Of a stretch of 64,000 bases of DNA, positions 17,385 to 25,409 are shown in pieces. Source of the stretch: CBDCGS01 sp965216915. GTDB taxonomy: Bacteria > Pseudomonadota > Alphaproteobacteria > UBA828. The notes beneath the pieces are model-generated. The model saw only the letters and a list, made by a program, of their open reading frames with translations, did no database searches and had not been told where the DNA came from. The number at the start of each line of letters is the position of its first letter. The stretch's first letter is position 1. Where the stretch lies: positions 806,001 through 870,000 of the forward strand of contig CBDCGS010000011.1 in NCBI GenBank assembly GCA_965216915.1, in the 5' to 3' direction. The position numbers and the translations under genes are program-made.

Positions 17385-19307
17385 ATGCCCGCCACAATCG
17401 TCCAGACGAACGACGCACCGTTCAAAAAGGTCGAGGTCGACCCCATCACGCTCGACATCATCGAGAGCGCACTCAGAAACGCACGCTATGAGATGGATGC
17501 CGTGCTCTACCGCACCGCGATGTCGCCTGGCATCCGCGAGCAGCACGACGAGTTCCCGATGATCGCGAACCCCGACGGCAAGATGGTCGTCGGTCAGTTC
17601 GGATCGTTCATCCATGGCTTCAACCGTGAGTATGACGGCACCATCGAGGAGGGAGACATCTTCCTCACCTCCGATCCCTATAGCTGCGCGGGCGCCATCA
17701 GCCACGCGCCGGACTGGCTGATTTTGCGGCCGGTCTACCGGGACGGGCGCCTCATCGCCTACGCCTCGATGTTCGGGCATATGACCGACGTCGGCGGCAA
17801 GGTACCCGGGAGCCTCCCGACCGACGCCAATCAGATCTACGAGGAAGGCGTCGTCATCCCGGTGGTCAAGATCTACAAGCAGGACGAGCTGCAGGAGGAC
17901 GTCCTCAAGGTGATCCTCCACCAATGCCGCATGGCGCAGTGGAACCAGAGCGACTTCAACGCGCTCGTGGCCGCCGTTCGGCTCGCCGAGAAGCGGCTCT
18001 TCGAGCTTTGCGATCGCTTCGGCGTCGATACGCTGATCACGGCGATGAACGAGCTGCTCGAGCGCAACCGCCGCGCCATGCTGCACCTCATCCAAAACAC
18101 CGTGGGCGAGGACGAGAAGCTCTATTTCGAGGATTACGTCTGCGACGACGGCATCGGCATGGGCCCCTACACGATGGCCTGCACGATGTGGCGCGAGGGC
18201 GACACGCTGATCTTTGATTTCGACGGCACCGACCCGCAATCGGAAAGTTCGATCAACTTCTTCTTGAACGAAGAGATGTTCAAGATGTTCGTCGGCGTCT
18301 ACATGATCAACATTTTCGACCCGCAGATCCTCTTCAACGATGGGTTCTACGATCACGTCGATGTGCGGATTCCGCCCGGCACGCTCTTGAAGCCGTTGAA
18401 GCCGGCCGCGCTCTCCTCGCGCACGCACGCGCTCGGCCGCATCTTCGACGTGCTCGGCGGCCTGCTCGGCCAGCGCGCGCCGGACCTCATGGTCGCCGCG
18501 GGCTTTTCAGACAGCCCTCACTTCATGTACTCGGGCTACACCAACGAAGGCGAGTGGTATCAGCTCTACCAAATCAGCTTCGGCGGTATTCCGGGCCGGC
18601 CAGCGGGCGACGGGCCGGACGGGCATTCGCTCTGGCCCTCCTTCACCAATGTGCCCAACGAGTTCCTCGAGGCCTACTTCCCGCTCCGTATCGAGGTCTA
18701 CGAGACCATCCCGGATTCAGGCGGGCCGGGGCTCCACCGCGGCGGCAACGGCATCACCATCGGCTACCGGGCGCTCGAGCCCGGCGAGATGTCGTTGCAC
18801 GACGACCGCTGGCTCACCTATCCGTGGGGCGTCAACGGCGGCCTGCCGGGTGGGCGCAGCTGCAAGATTATCGAGCGGGTGGACGGTACGAGCGAGCTGC
18901 TCCGGTCCAAGTGCGACCACGTCAAGGTCGAGGCCGGCGATCTGTTACTCTTCAAGACTTGGGGCGGCGGCGGCTGGGGCGACCCGCTGGAACGCGATCC
19001 CGCGCTCGTCGCGCTCGAGGTTGACCGTGGCCTCGTGACGGCCGAAGGGGCCCGCCGCTATGGTGTTGTGCTGAAGGACGATCTCGCGGTCGACGAGGAG
19101 GCGACCGACGCTCTTCGTGAGAAAATGCGCGCGGAGCGACCCGAGATCACCATCTTCAACCGCGGCGGCGACCTCGAGGAGCTGCGCGCGCGGTGCAAGG
19201 AAGAGACCGGTCTCGAAGCACCGAAGAAGCCGCAGTTCAACCGTCGCGTGCTTCGCTTCCTTCAGGAGCAGCAGGAAAAGGCGAAAGCGGGCGCGGCCAC
19301 TGGATAG
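17385..19307 (+). CDS. hyuB: Hydantoinase/oxoprolinase subunit B (HyuB), copy 1
   Basis: 640 residues from the ATG at 17,385. The N-terminal pattern ITLDIIESALRNARYEMDAVLYRTAMSPGI and the metal-site segments FGHMTDVGGKVPGSLPTDA and GPGLHRGGNGITIGYRA are those of HyuB proteins, which act with HyuA to hydrolyse the ring amide at the cost of ATP. The C-terminus ends RVLRFLQEQQEKAKAG, a short charged helix. It converges tail to tail with the class II aldolase gene with a 17 bp gap and no hairpin that I can see. Compared with copy 2 (34,603-36,522) the same landmarks are present but the sequences differ widely, so these are not recent duplicates. Confidence 0.9.
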   Translation: MPATIVQTNDAPFKKVEVDPITLDIIESALRNARYEMDAVLYRTAMSPGIREQHDEFPMIANPDGKMVVGQFGSFIHGFNREYDGTIEEGDIFLTSDPYSCAGAISHAPDWLILRPVYRDGRLIAYASMFGHMTDVGGKVPGSLPTDANQIYEEGVVIPVVKIYKQDELQEDVLKVILHQCRMAQWNQSDFNALVAAVRLAEKRLFELCDRFGVDTLITAMNELLERNRRAMLHLIQNTVGEDEKLYFEDYVCDDGIGMGPYTMACTMWREGDTLIFDFDGTDPQSESSINFFLNEEMFKMFVGVYMINIFDPQILFNDGFYDHVDVRIPPGTLLKPLKPAALSSRTHALGRIFDVLGGLLGQRAPDLMVAAGFSDSPHFMYSGYTNEGEWYQLYQISFGGIPGRPAGDGPDGHSLWPSFTNVPNEFLEAYFPLRIEVYETIPDSGGPGLHRGGNGITIGYRALEPGEMSLHDDRWLTYPWGVNGGLPGGRSCKIIERVDGTSELLRSKCDHVKVEAGDLLLFKTWGGGGWGDPLERDPALVALEVDRGLVTAEGARRYGVVLKDDLAVDEEATDALREKMRAERPEITIFNRGGDLEELRARCKEETGLEAPKKPQFNRRVLRFLQEQQEKAKAGAATG

Positions 19308-19324
19308 GCGGTCGCCTTTAGAGA

Positions 19325-20041
19325 TCACGCTTGGGCGCGGCGCCTGCGTTTGGGGGCCGTGCCCTTGTTTTTTGCGGGTGCACTCGTTCGCGCGCGGGGC
19401 CCGTAGGAGCCAAACTTCTCGACGACGCGGGCGATCTCGTCGTCCGGCAGCACCGTCGGCGGGCCAAGCATGCGCGCATAGACATACTGCTTGGCCAGGG
19501 TCTCCACCTCGATGGCAAGCCACACGGCTTTCGATAACGTCTTCTCGGCGGCGATCATGCCGTGGTTGGCGAGGAGGCACGCCTTTCGCCCTCTGAGCGC
19601 CTTCAGGGCGTGGTCGGAAAGCTCTTGGGTGCCATAGGTCGCGTAGGGCGCGCAGCGCACCTCCGCGCCGCCGACGGCCGCGATCATGTAGTGCACGGCC
19701 GGGATCGACTCGCGCCGGATGGCAAGCGCCGTGCAGAACACCGGATGGGTGTGGACAACCGCGCCGAGGTCGCGCCGGCGCTTGAGAATGTCGCGGTGGA
19801 AGCGCCATTCGCTCGATGGCGCGAGCGCGTGCTTGCTGGTGCCGTCCATGGCAAGCGGCACGATGTCCTCGGGCTGGAGCGTGTCCGGCGGCACGCCGCT
19901 CGGCGTGATCAGGAGGCCATCGCCCCACCGCACGCTGATGTTGCCGGAGGTGCCTTGGTTGACACCCGCACGGTTGAGCGCCTGATAGGACGCGATGATC
20001 TCGCGCCGCAGCACCCATTCCGACGTTTTCGCGGGAGGCAC
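19325..20041 (-). CDS. Class II aldolase/adducin-family protein
   Basis: 238 residues from a GTG at 20,039-20,041; the ribosome binding site is poor and a start further in is possible. The family landmarks are GTSGNISVRWGDGLLITPSG, then AVVHTHPVFCTALAI with the two zinc-binding His, and ACLLANHGMIAAE. Such enzymes include L-fuculose-phosphate aldolase, ribulose-5-phosphate epimerase and decarboxylases. The C-terminal tail is unusually basic (KNKGTAPKRRRRAQA), perhaps disordered. It lies 27 bp downstream of the methylisocitrate-lyase-like gene on the same strand, so both are probably one operon producing C2-C3 units. Confidence 0.85.
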   Translation of the reverse strand: MPPAKTSEWVLRREIIASYQALNRAGVNQGTSGNISVRWGDGLLITPSGVPPDTLQPEDIVPLAMDGTSKHALAPSSEWRFHRDILKRRRDLGAVVHTHPVFCTALAIRRESIPAVHYMIAAVGGAEVRCAPYATYGTQELSDHALKALRGRKACLLANHGMIAAEKTLSKAVWLAIEVETLAKQYVYARMLGPPTVLPDDEIARVVEKFGSYGPRARTSAPAKNKGTAPKRRRRAQA

Positions 20042-20068
20042 GTCGATCGATCGACGTGATGCGGCCGT

Positions 20069-20956
20069 CTACTCGGCGGCCTCGGCCCGCGCCCAACGAC
20101 GCTCGAACGCCCACACCTCCTCGAAGCCCATGAGCGCGTGCATCTCCTTTAGCGAGATCATGGGCACGTCGACATTGTCGGTCATGCCGTCGCGGAGAAG
20201 CGTCTCGTAGGCCCGTTTGATCGTGCCGGCCGCGGGTAGCATGCCGATCGCGGGATAGATCGCGATGTTGAAGCCGAGCGCCTGCAGCTTGTCGGCTGCG
20301 ACGATCGGCGTGTTGCCGCTGTCGACCATGTTTGCGAGCAGCGGCTTGTCGATCTCCTCACCCACCCGGGCGAGCTCCTCCTCGCTCTCGGGTGCTTCGA
20401 TGAACACCACGTCGGCGCCCGCTTCACCATAGGCCTTACCGCGCTTGATCGCCTCGTCGAGGCCATGGCTCGTGCGCGCATCGGTGCGCGCGATGATCAG
20501 GAAGTTGGAGTCCGAGCGCGCGTCTGCGGCGACACGCACCTTCTCGACCATGTCCTCGATCGGCACGACCCGCCGGCCGGGCGTATGGCCACATTTCTTC
20601 GGTATCTCCTGGTCCTCGAGCTGGATCGCCGAGCAACCAGCGTCCTCATAGCCCCGCACCGTATGCTGCACGTTGAGCAGCCCACCGAAGCCCGTATCCG
20701 CATCGCAAATTAAGGGGGTACGGGTGCCGCTCGCGATCGTGCGCACCCGCCCAACCATGTCGGCGTAGGTCGCGATTCCGGCGTCCGGCATACCGAGATG
20801 CGAGGCGGCAATCCCATAGCCGGTCATATAGAGGGCGCGAAAGCCGAGCTGATCGCCGATCTTGGCCGAGATCATGTCATAGACGCCAGGCGCGACGACA
20901 AATTCGCCCGAGTGGATCGACTTGACCAGGGCCTCGCGCTTTGCAGCAGCATTCAT
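20069..20956 (-). CDS. Isocitrate lyase/PEP mutase family, methylisocitrate-lyase-like
   Basis: 295 residues from the ATG at 20,954-20,956. Landmarks: GEFVVAPGVYDMISAKIGDQLGF, the Mg-binding ICDADTGFGG, AIQLEDQEIPKKCGH with the catalytic Cys of lyases in KKCGH, and IARTDART. The KKCGH motif separates it from PEP mutases, which carry EDKxxxKxNS, and points to a lyase acting on 2-methylisocitrate or a similar 2-hydroxy-succinate. No methylcitrate synthase is nearby, so an oxaloacetate-hydrolase-like or dimethylmalate-lyase-like role is an alternative. It is upstream of the class II aldolase in the same direction. Confidence 0.86.
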   Translation of the reverse strand: MNAAAKREALVKSIHSGEFVVAPGVYDMISAKIGDQLGFRALYMTGYGIAASHLGMPDAGIATYADMVGRVRTIASGTRTPLICDADTGFGGLLNVQHTVRGYEDAGCSAIQLEDQEIPKKCGHTPGRRVVPIEDMVEKVRVAADARSDSNFLIIARTDARTSHGLDEAIKRGKAYGEAGADVVFIEAPESEEELARVGEEIDKPLLANMVDSGNTPIVAADKLQALGFNIAIYPAIGMLPAAGTIKRAYETLLRDGMTDNVDVPMISLKEMHALMGFEEVWAFERRWARAEAAE

Positions 20957-21038
20957 GGCGATCTCCTCGTTTGGTCCAATCGGTCCAAGCATAAGAGGGC
21001 GAGCCGCCGGCGCCAAGCGAGCGGTACCTTGGTCGCAC

Positions 21039-22157
21039 TCAGACGAAGATGTCGTTGGGCAACATGGCGGAGACCACCATGTTTGGCACGGCGGCGACGA
21101 CGTCGACCGTCACATCGACCGCGACCGACGCAATCACATAGGCTTGCATGCGGCTGAAGCCGCGCTCGTTCACCAGGTGGTCGATGATGTTCAAGAGCGC
21201 ATTGCGGGTCGCCAGGCTGATATCCTCGCAGCGGTTAACCCCCCCGGCGTCGATCGAAAGGCCGGTCGTCGCGTAATAGCCGCCAGCGCGGGACGATGCA
21301 TGGGCGAGTGCGGGCGGTGCGTCCCGCTCATAGTGGATGTCGCGGATACCGCCGGTGGTTGCGGCGCCCTTTCGCAGATCGAGCCGAACGCGGAGCGTGT
21401 TGGCGGTCTCGATCGCTGTGCCGCAACACTCGCTGCTGCCTTGCGCGAAATGCCCGTCGCCGGCCGAGAAAAGGGCGCCCTCGGTCCAGATCGGGAAAAG
21501 CACCCGGGTGCCCGCCGTCATCTGCTTGGTATCGAAGTTGCCGCCGCATTCGCGCGGTGGCATGGTGCGAAGCGCCTCTGCATTGACCGCGTCATCGCCG
21601 GCGACGGCGCCGGTCGGGTCTGGCGGCAACGCGAGGCCGCCGACCTCGACAAGCGCAATCTCGCGGGCATTGATCTCTCGCATCAAGTCTCTGGAGGGTG
21701 CCACGCCCATGACGCCCATGAACGGCGCGCCGGGCACGCGAACGCCCGGAACCTCATCGCAGTATGCGCCCTCCGCTGTTAGCTCCCACTTGGCGAGAAA
21801 AGGCTCCGTGAAGACATCACGGAGAAACCCGAAGCCGGGGATCGACAGCGTGAAGCCAAACGAGGGCGACACAACCTCGAGGATGTCGACTACGAGCACG
21901 TCGCCGGGTTCGGCCCCCTTGACGTAAATCGGTCCTGTGAGCGGGTGGACCACGTTGAGGTCGAGGCGCCCGAAATCGTCCAACGTCCAGTCGCGCGTCA
22001 CCAAGCCATCAGCACCATCGCGGGTTTGGAGTAGTACGTCGTCGCCGGGCTCACAGGTGAGGATCGGCTTGACGTCCGGATGCCACCGGTTGTGGCCCGT
22101 GCCCGGCTCTTCGGCCAGGCTCTTCGACAGATCGACGCGGATCTCGTGCTGTGCCAT
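21039..22157 (-). CDS. Acetamidase/formamidase-family amidohydrolase
   Basis: 372 residues starting MAQHEIRVDLSKSLAEEPG after GGGAGGGAGCG. Landmarks are NRWHPDVKPILTCEPGDDVL, VHPLTGPIYVKGAEPGDVLV, PRECGGNFDTKQMTAGTRVL, LFPIWTEGALFSAGDGHFAQ and the late GFSRMQAYVIASVAVDVTVD. The family (FmdA/AmdA) releases ammonia from formamide, acetamide and other small aliphatic amides. It is on the same strand as the amidase gene upstream (80 bp gap) and the lyase gene downstream (82 bp gap). The likely role is to hydrolyse a small amide left after ring cleavage, but this is inference. Confidence 0.9.
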   Translation of the reverse strand: MAQHEIRVDLSKSLAEEPGTGHNRWHPDVKPILTCEPGDDVLLQTRDGADGLVTRDWTLDDFGRLDLNVVHPLTGPIYVKGAEPGDVLVVDILEVVSPSFGFTLSIPGFGFLRDVFTEPFLAKWELTAEGAYCDEVPGVRVPGAPFMGVMGVAPSRDLMREINAREIALVEVGGLALPPDPTGAVAGDDAVNAEALRTMPPRECGGNFDTKQMTAGTRVLFPIWTEGALFSAGDGHFAQGSSECCGTAIETANTLRVRLDLRKGAATTGGIRDIHYERDAPPALAHASSRAGGYYATTGLSIDAGGVNRCEDISLATRNALLNIIDHLVNERGFSRMQAYVIASVAVDVTVDVVAAVPNMVVSAMLPNDIFV

Positions 22158-22236
22158 CGCTCCCTCCCGTTATATTTCTGAAGGAATGGTGCGGGAACGA
22201 CCATCTGCTCGCAAGCGGTGATCTTGTCCGTTGCCG

Positions 22237-23655
22237 TTACGCCGTGAACGTTGGCGCTTTCGTGTGCCAATCAGTGTCCTCTTGATAGGCGTGGCCGACG
22301 CGGAAGAGCGCGCGTTCAGCGAATGGCCGGCCCATGAGCTGGAACGACGCAGGCAGTCCGCTGCCCGTGAAGCCGCAGGGGACGACCAACGCTGGGATGC
22401 CGAGATAGTTGGTCGCGCGCGTACACCAGCTAATGCTCGCGATCATCTCCGGCATCTTCTCGCCCGCAGCGACGTCGGTCTCGGCACGGGTCGGGATCGC
22501 GAAGGGAATCCCCGGTGTGTGCAGAACATCCGCTCTCTCGAAAACCATGTCGACGAACTCCCGCAGCAGGCGCGCGCGGGCGTCCAGCGCCTGAAGGTAC
22601 TTCGTCGCCGGCACGTAGAGGCCGGGCTCGTAGCGGCTGCGGACTTGCGCCTGGTAGTCGTCTGGGCGCTCGCGGATCCAGGGTTCGTGGATCGCCGCCG
22701 CCTCGCAGACGAATACGACGTTCGAGAGGTGCGTGATCAACGCCATGTCGGGCACCGGCACCTCGACGATCGTGGCGCCCCGGCCCCGCAGCACCTCGAG
22801 GCTTTGCTCAAGGAGGGCGCGCACCTCGTCGGTCACGATGTCGTAGAAATAATTGGTCGGCACGCCGATGCGGAGCCCTGCAATATCGCCGTCGAGCGCG
22901 GCCTCATAGTCCGGCACGGCACGCACGCTCGTCGTCGGGTCGAGCGGGTCGTGGCCTGCGATCACGCCCGTCATCCGCGCGACATCGTGCACCGTGCGGC
23001 AAAGCGGGCCGACCGTGTCCATGGTGTAGGAAAGCGTCATGATGCCAGCGCGGCTGATCAGCCCGGCCGTCGGCTTCAGGCCCACGACGCCGCAGCAAGT
23101 CGACGGCAGGCGCACCGAGCCGCCGGTGTCCGAACCCAGCGCGCCGAACACCACACGACCGCCGACCGCCGCGCCCGAGCCGCTCGACGAGCCGCCCGAG
23201 ATGTGGGCTTGGTTCCACGGATTGCAGCAATCGCCCCAATGCTCGTTGTGGCCCGTCGGCCCGGTCGCGAACTCAGCCATGTTGAGGCCGCCGAGATAGA
23301 CCGCGCCCGCGCCGTGCAGCCTGGTGAGCGCCGTGCTGTCGCGCTCCGCCACGGTTTCCTTGCGGATCTTCGAGCCGCAGGTCGAGACCTTGCCGGCGCG
23401 GTAGTACATATCCTTGTGCGCGAGCGGCACCCCGTGGAGAGGTTCCACCGCGGCCCCACCGGCTTGCGCAGCATCCGCCTTCCTCGCGGCGTCCAGAGCC
23501 TCGTCACCTTCGAGCGAGATGAAGCAGTTGAGGAGCGGCTGCAGGGCCTCCGCCCGCGCGATGGTTGCGCGCACGACCTCTTCGGCGGAAAGCGCCTTGT
23601 CGCGAATCGCATCAGCGACCTCGACCAGGCTCATATCGTGGATCTGGGTGGACAC
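22237..23655 (-). CDS. Amidase-signature family amidase, AtzE-like
   Basis: 472 residues from a GTG at 23,653-23,655. The Ser-cisSer-Lys triad is visible: Lys81 in PLAHKDMYY, the serines in GGSSSGSGAAV (154-164) and the nucleophile Ser180 in SDTGGSVRLPST. Amidase-signature enzymes hydrolyse amides, and this subgroup includes biuret and 1-carboxybiuret hydrolase (AtzE) and allophanate hydrolase. The gene starts 3 bp after the stop of the small AtzG-like protein, which is how atzG-atzE pairs are arranged, so the two are probably translated together as a complex. No C-terminal extra domain is present. Substrate unknown. Confidence 0.9.
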   Translation of the reverse strand: MSTQIHDMSLVEVADAIRDKALSAEEVVRATIARAEALQPLLNCFISLEGDEALDAARKADAAQAGGAAVEPLHGVPLAHKDMYYRAGKVSTCGSKIRKETVAERDSTALTRLHGAGAVYLGGLNMAEFATGPTGHNEHWGDCCNPWNQAHISGGSSSGSGAAVGGRVVFGALGSDTGGSVRLPSTCCGVVGLKPTAGLISRAGIMTLSYTMDTVGPLCRTVHDVARMTGVIAGHDPLDPTTSVRAVPDYEAALDGDIAGLRIGVPTNYFYDIVTDEVRALLEQSLEVLRGRGATIVEVPVPDMALITHLSNVVFVCEAAAIHEPWIRERPDDYQAQVRSRYEPGLYVPATKYLQALDARARLLREFVDMVFERADVLHTPGIPFAIPTRAETDVAAGEKMPEMIASISWCTRATNYLGIPALVVPCGFTGSGLPASFQLMGRPFAERALFRVGHAYQEDTDWHTKAPTFTA

Positions 23656-23658
23656 CGT

Positions 23659-23859
23659 CTAGCCCTCGACCGTCGCATCGATCGCGAGAAGGAAATGTGC
23701 CGGCTCGGCTTCGAGCGGGAGGCCGGTTGCCGCCTCGTCGGTCGCGCTCACCAAGACTGAAAGCGCAGCGGCGAGCTCGGCGGCGCGTCCCTCGGACGGG
23801 TGCACGCCGACGACTTGATCGGCGTGCTGGAGCACCAAATCGGGCGTGATCGTTCGCAT
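23659..23859 (-). CDS. Small AtzG/GatC-like amidase partner protein
   Basis: 66 residues, MRTITPDLVLQHADQVVGVH and on to AHFLLAIDATVEG, with a strong ribosome binding site (AAGGAGC) before the ATG at 23,857-23,859. The longer open frame upstream of it runs against the divergent PrpD gene and is an artefact. Small proteins of this size and pattern in front of amidases belong to the AtzG-like group, which wraps the amidase much as GatC wraps GatA in the amidotransferase complex. Position, size, coupling and the two-helix pattern support this. Sequence similarity by eye is only moderate. It is the first gene after a palindromic operator. Confidence 0.72.
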   Translation of the reverse strand: MRTITPDLVLQHADQVVGVHPSEGRAAELAAALSVLVSATDEAATGLPLEAEPAHFLLAIDATVEG

Positions 23860-23886
23860 GAACCAGCTCCTTTCGTCGGGTTCGAT

Positions 23887-23915
23887 CTGTATACAGGACC
23901 CGATCACCCGTGCAA
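23887..23915 (-). promoter_or_regulatory. Promoter with GntR-type palindrome CTGTATACAG
   Basis: A perfect 10-base palindrome CTGTATACAG occupies 23,887-23,896. Read toward the amidase genes it contains TATACA (23,893-23,888), a fair -10, and TTGCAC (23,915-23,910) lies 16 bases upstream as a weak -35. The site sits in the 129 bp between the divergent amidase and PrpD operons, so one bound repressor could control both. GntR-family (FadR subgroup) regulators often bind TGTATACA-like sequences. No regulator gene is adjacent. Confidence 0.55.
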
Positions 23916-23988
23916 TAAATGGCGCGCGCGCCGGCCAGCGCCCGATCGGCGGGCGTTCGTACTCTTGATCCACAAGCGGAACCGTCGG

Positions 23989-25404
23989 ATGGAGAGCGCA
24001 AGCCAAACCGATCTCACGCGCGCGCTCGCCGAAGAGATCACGGCGCTCGGCTATGACGACTTGGCGCCTGGGGATATCGGGCAGGTCAAGCGGCTGATCC
24101 TCGACCACATCGGCGTTTGCCGGCGCGGCGCGGCGCTCGATTGGGCTGGGCAGCTCGCCCAGTGGGCGGAATCCGTCGGCCAGGGGCCCTGTATCCTTTT
24201 CGGGCGCGCTCAGCGTGTCGCGCCCTCGATGGCGGCTTTCGTCAACGCGAGCGCGGCGCACGGAATGGAGCTCGACGACACGCACGATGAGTCGGTCACC
24301 CACCCGGGCGCCGTGGTGATCGCGACGGCGCTGGCCGTCGGCAGCGCCGTCGGCGCCTCCGGGCCGGCAGTGATCGCCGCCATCGTGGCGGGCTACGAGG
24401 TCATGGCCCGCGTCGGCATGGCGACGGGCGCGGGGACCATGATCGAGGCCGGGTTTCACCCGACCGCGCTCTTTGGCGGCTTCGGCGCGGCGACCACGGC
24501 CGGCAAGCTCCACGGCCTCTCGGCCGACGACATGGTGCGGGCATGGGGGCTCATGCTGTCGACCGCCGGTGGCTCCATGCAATTTTCAGAGGATCCGCAC
24601 GGCACGACGGTGAAGCGACTCCACGCAGGCTATGGTGCGCATAACGGCACCATGGCCGCCGAGTTGGCGCGCCTTGGGATCGCGGGGCCCGCGCAGGCCT
24701 TTGACGGCCGCTATGGGCTGTGCGCGCTCTACGGCGCACAACCCGACCCAAGCCGCCTCTCACGCACCGAGGGCGCGCCCTATGAGATCCATCGGATCAG
24801 TCTCAAGCCCTACCCCTGTTGCCGCCTCTTCCATTCGACCATCGATGCGCTCCGCGAGGTGACCGATGATTTTACGACGGCGGATAGCGCGATCGCGACG
24901 CTCCGCGTCGGCGGTCCCGACATCATGGTCACGCAGCATATGATGCGCCGTCCGAGCTCCGTCATGGCGGCGCAGTACAGCCTTCCGTTCGCGCTCGGCG
25001 CGGCGCTCGCCTATGGGCCCACGCGCTATGACGGCTATACCGAGGAGCGTCTCGCGGACAGCCGCATCCTCGCACTAGCGGACAAGGTTGAGGCCGTGGC
25101 CGACCGCGCCATGCAGGCGGCATTCCCGGAGCATTTCGGCAGCTGGGTGGAGCTTGTCGACCGCGACGGCACGACGCGACGCGCCGACGTGCTCGACAGC
25201 CACGGGACACCGGCGCGTCCTATGTCCACCGAAGCCATCGCGGAGAAGGTCGAGGGCCTCTTGGCCGATCTCGACGACGCCCCTCCCGTCGCGATCTTGA
25301 CCGACGCCGTCGAAGCTCTCGAGCGCGAGGGCGGTCTCGCGGCTCTCCTCTCTCGGTGCGGACCGTCCGCGGACCAGACATCCCGAGCAAGCGTCGCGGA
25401 GTGA
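23989..25404 (+). CDS. MmgE/PrpD-family protein (second copy)
   Basis: 471 residues from the ATG at 23,989, starting MESASQTDLTRALAEEIT. It shares the landmarks of the copy at 6,695: VKRLILDHIGVCRRGAALDW, NASAAHGMELDDTHDESVTH, GFHPTALFGGFGAATTAGKL and ISLKPYPCCRLFHSTIDALR. The paired Cys in YPCC replaces YPAC of the first copy. The reaction is not predictable: known members dehydrate methylcitrate, decarboxylate cis-aconitate or epimerise iminodisuccinate. The downstream YrdC-like gene begins 5 bp after its stop. It is divergent from the amidase operon across the palindromic site. Confidence 0.87.
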   Translation: MESASQTDLTRALAEEITALGYDDLAPGDIGQVKRLILDHIGVCRRGAALDWAGQLAQWAESVGQGPCILFGRAQRVAPSMAAFVNASAAHGMELDDTHDESVTHPGAVVIATALAVGSAVGASGPAVIAAIVAGYEVMARVGMATGAGTMIEAGFHPTALFGGFGAATTAGKLHGLSADDMVRAWGLMLSTAGGSMQFSEDPHGTTVKRLHAGYGAHNGTMAAELARLGIAGPAQAFDGRYGLCALYGAQPDPSRLSRTEGAPYEIHRISLKPYPCCRLFHSTIDALREVTDDFTTADSAIATLRVGGPDIMVTQHMMRRPSSVMAAQYSLPFALGAALAYGPTRYDGYTEERLADSRILALADKVEAVADRAMQAAFPEHFGSWVELVDRDGTTRRADVLDSHGTPARPMSTEAIAEKVEGLLADLDDAPPVAILTDAVEALEREGGLAALLSRCGPSADQTSRASVAE

Positions 25405-25409
25405 CTGAC

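Noticed and set aside
20069..20956. A second PEP mutase, giving a second phosphonate locus
   Set aside because: The protein has the lyase motif KKCGH and lacks the mutase signature EDKxxxKxNS.
22158..22192. A promoter with TATAAC just upstream of the acetamidase/formamidase gene
   Set aside because: The predicted start would lie about 5 bases from the ATG and would cut off the ribosome binding site. The -35 match is poor.
22231..23760. A 509-codon plus-strand frame opposite the amidase
   Set aside because: Arg/His/Ala-rich translation with no recognisable domain. The amidase triad on the other strand is intact.
6695..25404. A methylcitrate cycle based on the PrpD-like and PrpB-like genes
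   Set aside because: No methylcitrate synthase or propionate-CoA ligase is present, and the candidate genes are on different strands and operons.
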